The translations under genes were made by a program, and so were the position numbers. Positions 62,094-64,000 of a stretch of DNA of 64,000 nucleotides are shown here, in pieces; the first letter of the stretch is position 1; every line of letters begins with the position of its first letter. The notes under the pieces were generated by a model. It worked only from the letters and a program-made list of their open reading frames with translations, was not told the origin of the DNA and did no database searches. The stretch spans positions 1 to 64,000 of the forward strand of contig MNJR01000028.1 of NCBI GenBank assembly GCA_001920415.1, written 5' to 3'. Source of the stretch: Acidobacteria bacterium 13_1_20CM_3_53_8. GTDB taxonomy: Bacteria > Acidobacteriota > Blastocatellia > Pyrinomonadales > Pyrinomonadaceae.

Positions 62094-62642
62094 TTAAAAG
62101 CTTTTCGTAAGCATGTAAGCGTTCTCGCGTGTTAGCTCGACCGTTTGATGTTGGCCTGCGACGTTAACGCGCAAGCGCCATTCTATCTCTTCTTGTTGTG
62201 CGCCGCGCATCGTTGCGTAAATCCACCATGTGCCGGGTGCGACCGTGACGGCAGCCTGCCCGTGCTCATCCAGTTTTGCCACGACGGGCGACTGGCCGTT
62301 CATGCGCTCGGTCAGAAAGTCGTCAAAGCGCACGCCCACGCGGTGCTCCATAAAATATTCGCGGCGCACGGCTGCTATGTCCACAGGGTAGAGTTTTAGG
62401 GGAAGCTCGTTCCCGGCGCGCACATCTTCTGGAGAAGCGCGCAGGGTTATAAGCAGTGCGGTCTGGCTGGGGTTCGCGCGATTGAGATTCGGAAACTCGC
62501 CGCCGGGCAGTTTGCTATAAATAGACCAGCCGACAGCGAACAACATCAGAACAAGAGCGACGCGCAAACCTAGTACGGCCAGATGATAGATCGCGCTTTC
62601 TCTGTTTTTAGGGGGAATCGTTTTGGGTAGCCTCCCTTGCAT
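62094..62642 (-). CDS. Membrane-anchored protein of unknown function
   Basis: A 182-residue protein. A basic start precedes one membrane helix (LAVLGLRVALVLMLFAVGWSIYS) and an outer domain of about 135 residues: SQTALLITLRASPEDVRAGNELPLKLYPVDIAAVRREYF, GVRFDDFLTERMNG, then GQAAVTVAPGTWWIYATMRGAQQEEIEWRLRVNV, likely a beta sandwich. The pattern suggests a carboxypeptidase-regulatory or Ig-like module, but no clear family assignment. The stop codon is at the upstream palindrome. Transcribed with the alcohol dehydrogenase perhaps. Confidence 0.6.
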   Translation of the reverse strand: MQGRLPKTIPPKNRESAIYHLAVLGLRVALVLMLFAVGWSIYSKLPGGEFPNLNRANPSQTALLITLRASPEDVRAGNELPLKLYPVDIAAVRREYFMEHRVGVRFDDFLTERMNGQSPVVAKLDEHGQAAVTVAPGTWWIYATMRGAQQEEIEWRLRVNVAGQHQTVELTRENAYMLTKSF

Positions 62643-62689
62643 GCTCTAAAAAACTTGGCTCGTTTCGAGAATTGGAGTAAACGAAAACT

Positions 62690-62765
62690 ATCCACGCGCG
62701 CCACACGAAATCACACGAATGATGAGCCTGATTTTTATTCGTGTGATTTCGTGTGGCTGCGTTGA
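62690..62765. repeat. Degenerate family A-like palindrome
   Basis: Arms CCACACGAAATCACACGAAT and ATTCGTGTGATTTCGTGTGG are perfect inverted copies with the same words as the family A core. Only a degenerate right end (AAGATGATGAGAGAAAGAGC on the minus strand) hints at the family A TIR, and no duplication is seen. The gap to purF holds nothing else recognised. Confidence 0.6.
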
Positions 62766-62960
62766 TTGCTCTTTCTCTCATCATCTTGCTCTTTCATCAT
62801 TTCATACGTCCTGCAACACCTCTTTGAATATTTGCACACATGATAGCGGAAGACCGTCCGTTTATTAAAACGTGCGTGAGAGCGTTTAAGTCATTCGTTG
62901 TGACTGTTGTAGAATGTCATAGAGCATCGGAAGCATTGAAAGAATTTCGGAGCAAATCAG

Positions 62961-64000
62961 TTGGGTATTCTTCAATCTGAAAAATTTCGTGACGAGTGCG
63001 GCGTCTTCGGCATCTACGGCCACGCGGATGCGGCGCGTCTGACTTACCTTGGCCTCTACGCTCTTCAGCATAGAGGGCAGGAGTCGTGCGGCATTGTGAC
63101 TTCCAACGGTCACGAGCTTCGCTCGGAGCGCGCTATGGGTTTAGTGCCGGACGTGTTCGACGAAGCGCGTCTGAATCGTCTGCCCGGCGAGAGCGCCATA
63201 GGCCACGTGAGATATTCTACAGCCGGAGAAGTTTCCATACGCGAGGCGCAGCCTTTTTTAGTCGCATGTCAACACGGACAGGTAGCGGTCTGCCACAACG
63301 GCAACCTCCCGTTCGCAACCGAAGAGAGAAGAAGGCTGGAACGCGCGGGAGCAATCTTTTCGTCAACTTCGGATACGGAAGTCGTGCTGCATGGCATTGC
63401 GCGCTCCAATGCGGATTCAATCACAGAAGCAATCCCTGAAGTCCTGCGCGAGACGGAAGGCGCGTTCTCCATGCTCTTCCTTACGCCCGAATATTTAATA
63501 GCCGTGCGCGACCCGCGCGGTTTTCGTCCGCTTGCACTGGGAAGACTTGGCGACGCATGGGTTATAGCTTCCGAAACATGCGCGTTCGATTTAATCGAAG
63601 CTCGCTACGAACGCGACGTTGAGCCGGGCGAGGTGATTGTGATTGACCGCAACGGGCTTCATTCGTCTCACCCGTTTCCGCCCCAAAAACATTCCTTCTG
63701 CATCTTCGAGCATGTCTACTTTGCGCGTCCCGATTCTTTGATCTTCGCCTCTTCGGTCAACGAATCGCGCCACAAGATGGGCAAGCGGTTGGCGATTGAG
63801 CAGCCTGCGGACGCAGACATAGTTGTGCCCGTGCCGGATTCCGGCGTCGTTGCGAGCGTGGGTTACGCAGCGCAAAGCGGAATCAGTTTTCGTCACGGGT
63901 TGGTTCGCAACCATTATGTTCATCGCACATTCATAGAGCCTAAGCAATCAATCAGAAGTTTCGGCGTGCGGATAAAATTGAATGCCGTGCGCCACCTTAT
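62961..64000 (+). CDS. purF: Amidophosphoribosyltransferase, 3' end outside window
   Basis: The N-terminal 346 residues of glutamine phosphoribosylpyrophosphate amidotransferase, first committed step of purine synthesis. After a short leader the nucleophile Cys starts CGVFGIYGHADAARLTYLGLYALQHRGQES, followed by GESAIGHVRYSTAG, VCHNGNL, SDTEVVLHGIARS and DPRGFRPLALG. The synthase part begins with YFARPDSLIFASSVNESRHKMGKRLAIE and VPVPDSGVVASVGYA. The first Cys is residue 13, so a 12-residue propeptide is presumably removed. The start is TTG at 62961, eight bases after GGAG; an in-frame TGA lies eight codons upstream of it, with no ATG between. Confidence 0.96.
   Translation, partial: MGILQSEKFRDECGVFGIYGHADAARLTYLGLYALQHRGQESCGIVTSNGHELRSERAMGLVPDVFDEARLNRLPGESAIGHVRYSTAGEVSIREAQPFLVACQHGQVAVCHNGNLPFATEERRRLERAGAIFSSTSDTEVVLHGIARSNADSITEAIPEVLRETEGAFSMLFLTPEYLIAVRDPRGFRPLALGRLGDAWVIASETCAFDLIEARYERDVEPGEVIVIDRNGLHSSHPFPPQKHSFCIFEHVYFARPDSLIFASSVNESRHKMGKRLAIEQPADADIVVPVPDSGVVASVGYAAQSGISFRHGLVRNHYVHRTFIEPKQSIRSFGVRIKLNAVRHL

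Overview
The window looks like chromosomal DNA of an Acidobacteriota bacterium, most likely class Blastocatellia. This is inferred from gene content: two very large Oar-type TonB-dependent receptors with N-terminal carboxypeptidase-regulatory domains, many secreted proteins of unknown function, a moderately high GC content, and genes packed on both strands with short gaps. No rRNA, tRNA, prophage or CRISPR array was seen. The genes are mostly metabolic, envelope and proteolytic.

Layout. 1-3170: end of an AP2-like protein, a hemolysin III membrane protein, a lipocalin-size secreted protein, a DinB-fold protein, then a small operon (ribbon-helix-helix regulator plus two-helix membrane protein) behind a promoter/operator and a long structured leader. 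3335-13050: M16 peptidase, NAD-type isocitrate dehydrogenase, glycine oxidase ThiO, and a thiol-redox group (TlpA-like protein, CcdA-TlpA fusion, TlpA-like protein lacking one Cys) interrupted by an IS200-like transposase flanked by REP-like hairpins. 13533-28190: DHH phosphoesterase, OmpA-like protein, Xaa-Pro aminopeptidase, aldehyde dehydrogenase, serine protease, EXORDIUM-like protein, cyclase, hydrolase, fused glutamate formiminotransferase/cyclodeaminase, and secreted or membrane proteins. 28581-37203: a MoxR/DUF58/DUF4129/DUF4350/SpoIIM-type cluster, invaded by a TauE/SafE permease and a four-helix-bundle gene. 37440-49003: two Oar-like receptors around a TPR protein, an exported methyltransferase-like protein and a secreted protein. 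49397-64000: methyltransferase, DUF512 radical-SAM protein, frameshifted TPR/SLBB export protein, response regulator, alanine dehydrogenase, a nucleotidyltransferase pair coupled to an aldehyde dehydrogenase, a DegP-like protease, a broken EamA transporter, a zinc alcohol dehydrogenase and the start of purF.

The most striking content lies between the genes. Family A is a MITE-like element (TIR TACCAAGTTGCAAT) present in five good copies, each with an exact 3-bp TAA or TTA target duplication. One copy carries a nested second element, family B, with a TA duplication. A 350-bp hairpin (family C) has about 90-nt arms. At least fifteen further palindromes have arms made of short, nearly tandem, low-complexity words. 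Arms of these palindromes run into coding sequence and supply a signal peptide core, an N-terminal insert and C-terminal tails. One such arm pair (28 of 30 bp identical) brackets a four-helix-bundle gene lodged in the MoxR operon, which makes that unit look like a small gene-bearing cassette related to the gene-less palindromes. I regard this repeat/cassette system as the best candidate for something undescribed. Mobility and mechanism are inference.
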